A stretch of DNA of 64,000 bases from Acidaminococcus hominis. GTDB taxonomy: Bacteria > Bacillota > Negativicutes > Acidaminococcales > Acidaminococcaceae. Below, piece by piece: positions 62,532 through 64,000 of this stretch. Below the pieces are notes generated by a model. It saw only the letters and a list, made by a program, of their open reading frames with translations. It was not told the origin of the DNA and searched no databases. The translations under genes and the position numbers were made by a program. The stretch lies in NCBI RefSeq assembly GCF_021044795.1, contig NZ_JAJNOP010000001.1; one strand, 5' to 3'. Position 1 is the stretch's first letter, and each line of letters begins with the position of its first letter.

Positions 62532-63233
62532 TTATTTGCCCAGCTGGCTTTTGAACGTGCTGAAGAAACGGTCCACAATGCGGGTGTACATACCGTTAAA
62601 ATCGCTGTCTTCCTGTCTGTCCCGGGCGTCCTCACTGGTGTATACCAGGGCCCCTGTCTTCATGCTGTACACATCGAAGCGGACGGTCAGGTACATGGTA
62701 ACGTACTGCTTTTCGGGAACCTTTACCGGAATGGGAATCCGGTGGACCACATCCCGATAGCCCTTGCTGTCATGAACGGTTTCGTGGATTTCTTTTTCCT
62801 GCCATTCCGTATGGGCCGGTACCACACTGACCTGTTTTTGGCAGCGGGTGACCTTGGGAACTACATAAAGGTCGGCCCCGGCGTCAACGGCAGCTTGGGG
62901 AATGTGGACGGCGGTGCTGTCCTTTACCGTTTCTTCCTGGGGGGCGCTGGCCTCACTGCCGGGCAGGATTGCCAGGGTTCCTGGCAGCGGTGCCGTGATG
63001 ATTTTCGGGTTTTTGATGGCGGCAGCCTTTTGGTTAAAAATGACCTGGAAGGAATGGGCGTTGGAAGCCATTTGCTTAGAAAGGGCATCGGTATTGACTA
63101 CGGCGGTGTAGATCGTTTGATCCTTTTTAAAGGAATGGGTGGGATCAGCCCATTTGGCAAAATCCGCGTAAGCAGGAAGGGATACCAGGGTTAACGCGGC
63201 TGCCAAAAGAGGAACCAAAAGTTTTTTCTTCAT
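62532..63233 (-). CDS. Exported protein of unknown function
   Basis: The 233-residue precursor has a clear signal peptide (MKKKLLVPLLAAALTLVSLP, cleavage after AYA). The mature part contains TAVHIPQAAVDAGADLYVVP, then a strand-rich region TMYLTVRFDVYSMKTGALVY typical of periplasmic proteins of the lipoprotein-like group that bind other envelope parts. No catalytic motif is seen. The ribosome-binding site is odd: AGGAGG lies 44 bases before the ATG, with a CCAGCC/GGCTGG hairpin between, and the sequence just before the ATG is weak. No alternative start fits that AGGAGG. I do not recognise the family. Confidence 0.7.
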   Translation of the reverse strand: MKKKLLVPLLAAALTLVSLPAYADFAKWADPTHSFKKDQTIYTAVVNTDALSKQMASNAHSFQVIFNQKAAAIKNPKIITAPLPGTLAILPGSEASAPQEETVKDSTAVHIPQAAVDAGADLYVVPKVTRCQKQVSVVPAHTEWQEKEIHETVHDSKGYRDVVHRIPIPVKVPEKQYVTMYLTVRFDVYSMKTGALVYTSEDARDRQEDSDFNGMYTRIVDRFFSTFKSQLGK

Positions 63234-63320
63234 GAATTCGAGCGGACCAGCCAGGGAAACAGGCTGGCCTGCTGCCTCCTTTCTCTCTCGTGGGATGGAT
63301 GAACCGAAAAGTATATTTTA

Positions 63321-63332
63321 TTTATTATATCA
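63321..63332 (-). promoter_or_regulatory. Extended -10 promoter of the 62532 gene
   Basis: TGATATAAT on the minus strand (TATAAT at 63324-63329), about 90 bases before the ATG; -35 weak. Confidence 0.5.
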
Positions 63333-63424
63333 TGAAGTAATGAATTTTTCTGAACCTTTTTGGCGAAAAATTGGGACGCAGGAACTATCGGGAGGCTCGT
63401 TTTGTCCCGGGTCAGGCTTGGGGA

Positions 63425-63457
63425 AAAAAAAAGGAGCAGGCTTTTGGCCTACTCCTT
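63425..63457 (-). terminator. Terminator of tRNA-Lys
   Basis: On the minus strand AGGAGTAGGC pairs with GCCTGCTCCT (one T-G pair) over a four-base loop, followed by T8. Confidence 0.9.
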
Positions 63458-63464
63458 GGGATTT

Positions 63465-63540
63465 TGGTGATCCACCCGGGACTTGAACCCGGGACACCCT
63501 GATTAAAAGTCAGGTGCTCTACCAACTGAGCTAGTGAATC
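63465..63540 (-). tRNA. tRNA-Lys (TTT)
   Basis: Acceptor GATTCAC pairs with GTGGATC (one T-G), anticodon stem CCTGA/TCAGG with loop CTTTTAA gives anticodon TTT, T loop TTCAAGT, CCA encoded. It is a substrate of MnmA and MnmE/MnmG. Confidence 0.95.
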
Positions 63541-63558
63541 ATAAGAAACAGCTTTGTA

Positions 63559-63588
63559 ATTATAGCGGATTTTGAGGAATATTGTCAA
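63559..63588 (-). promoter_or_regulatory. Promoter of tRNA-Lys
   Basis: On the minus strand TTGACA (63583-63588), 18-base spacer, TATAAT (63559-63564), 18 bases before the mature 5' end. Confidence 0.85.
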
Positions 63589-63652
63589 GGGCTATTTTCG
63601 TGAAATTAATGTTTGTGCCGCTGCTCAGTGGTCCTATCCTTGGTTTGGACAG

Positions 63653-63684
63653 AAAAAAGCCAGGGAAGGAATTACCTTCCCTGG
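63653..63684 (-). terminator. Terminator of the partial gene at the right edge
   Basis: CCAGGGAAGG pairs with CCTTCCCTGG over a five-base loop, followed on the minus strand by C and T6. Confidence 0.92.
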
Positions 63685-63691
63685 TGAGCCC

Positions 63692-64000
63692 TTAGGCCAA
63701 CAATTCCAGCAGTTTGGCTCCGGCGGTGCAGGCCGGGCAGAAGCAGTATTTGCCGCCGCTTGCCTTGACTTCCTGGGCCTTGGCCAGCATTTGGGCAGCT
63801 TGGTCAGCGCCGAACGCTTTTTTGGCTGCTTCGGAAGCAAAGAAAGGAATGACCGCATCGATGGTGTTGACATCTTCCTTCAGGGCCGCATGGAGCAGAG
63901 CGGTCAGATTGGCTTGGGCAGCAGTGCCTTCTGCATCCAGCCATTTCTGGGCCAGTTCTTTTAAGCCGCCGTAAACGCTGGGCGCAGCAACCAGATTTTT
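63692..64000 (-). CDS. C-terminal part of a protein with a CxCxxC motif (cut by window edge)
   Basis: The minus-strand frame is open from the window edge to TAA at 63692, giving the last 102 residues. It is Ala/Leu/Lys-rich and helical (AAQANLTALLHAALKEDVNT) and ends GGKYCFCPACTAGAKLLELL, with CFCPAC as a likely metal or redox site. The N-terminal part lies outside, so I cannot name the family. The strong terminator right after the stop and absence of stops support a real gene. Confidence 0.75.
   Translation of the reverse strand, partial: KNLVAAPSVYGGLKELAQKWLDAEGTAAQANLTALLHAALKEDVNTIDAVIPFFASEAAKKAFGADQAAQMLAKAQEVKASGGKYCFCPACTAGAKLLELLA

Overview
The window looks like the replication-origin region of a Firmicutes-lineage chromosome with moderately high GC, most likely an Acidaminococcaceae/Negativicutes member such as Acidaminococcus. 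That assignment is inference from gene order and remembered protein character, not from a search. The supports are: a dnaA-dnaN-recF-dciA-remB-gyrB cluster; the run rpmH-rnpA-yidD-yidC-jag-mnmE-mnmG-rsmG-parA-parB; the block rpsF-ssb-rpsR-DUF2232-gdpP-rplI-dnaB; and a complete branched-chain amino acid ABC importer, as suits an amino-acid fermenter.

Layout. 1-0.12 kb: the 3' end of an IS30-type transposase gene. 0.3-3.4 kb: two paralogous zinc-ribbon/DUF805 membrane proteins, an exported protein, a DUF951 protein and a CBS-ACT sensor protein. 3.4-8.1 kb: livKHMGF. 8.3-9.8 kb: a small membrane protein and a two-gene LysO-type exporter. 9.8-12.7 kb: a malic/malolactic enzyme with a divergent LysR regulator that carries an in-frame amber codon. 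13.1-13.6 kb: a dense DnaA-box cluster with no gene. 13.5-24.4 kb: gyrA, a TSUP permease, thiamine pyrophosphokinase, gyrB, remB, dciA, recF, dnaN and dnaA, all leftward. 24.4-24.8 kb: DnaA boxes upstream of dnaA. From here genes run mainly rightward, so bidirectional replication probably starts around 22.8-24.6 kb. 24.8-37.6 kb: accessory and metabolic genes, namely a MarR regulator, a C26 hydrolase, a MATE exporter, a half-size chromate transporter, tRNA-Gly, xpt with a purine permease, an M48 protease, asparaginase, two tandem IRG-like GTPases, an M20 amidohydrolase and a NimA-like flavoprotein. 37.7-47.4 kb: rpmH to parB with four parS sites, then a DUF554 protein. 47.4-48.8 kb: tRNA-Val and about 1.2 kb without a convincing gene. 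48.8-51.8 kb: an HxlR regulator, then nifS-mnmA. 51.8-57.8 kb: the rpsF-to-dnaB block. 58.2-60.9 kb: purB-purA. 61-64 kb: fumC, an exported protein, tRNA-Lys and the 3' end of a gene with a CxCxxC motif.

How the parts work together. DnaA binds boxes upstream of dnaA and between dnaA and dnaN. The dnaA-dnaN gap also holds a DnaA-trio-like run next to an AT-rich stretch, the arrangement expected where the duplex opens. DnaB (56.5 kb) is the replicative helicase and the DUF721 protein is its probable loader. ParA/ParB with the four parS sites segregate the origin region. NifS and MnmA supply sulfur for tRNA 2-thiolation, while MnmE and MnmG make the companion wobble-uridine modification. PurB/PurA and Xpt with its permease cover purine synthesis and salvage. 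Fumarase plus the malic/malolactic enzyme could link fumarate, malate and pyruvate or lactate.

The points most worth a second look are the parS sites, each centred in a much longer and individually different palindrome; the tandem IRG-like GTPase pair; the third DnaA-box cluster beside gyrA; the amber-interrupted LysR gene; and two structured leaders, before nifS-mnmA and before purB.
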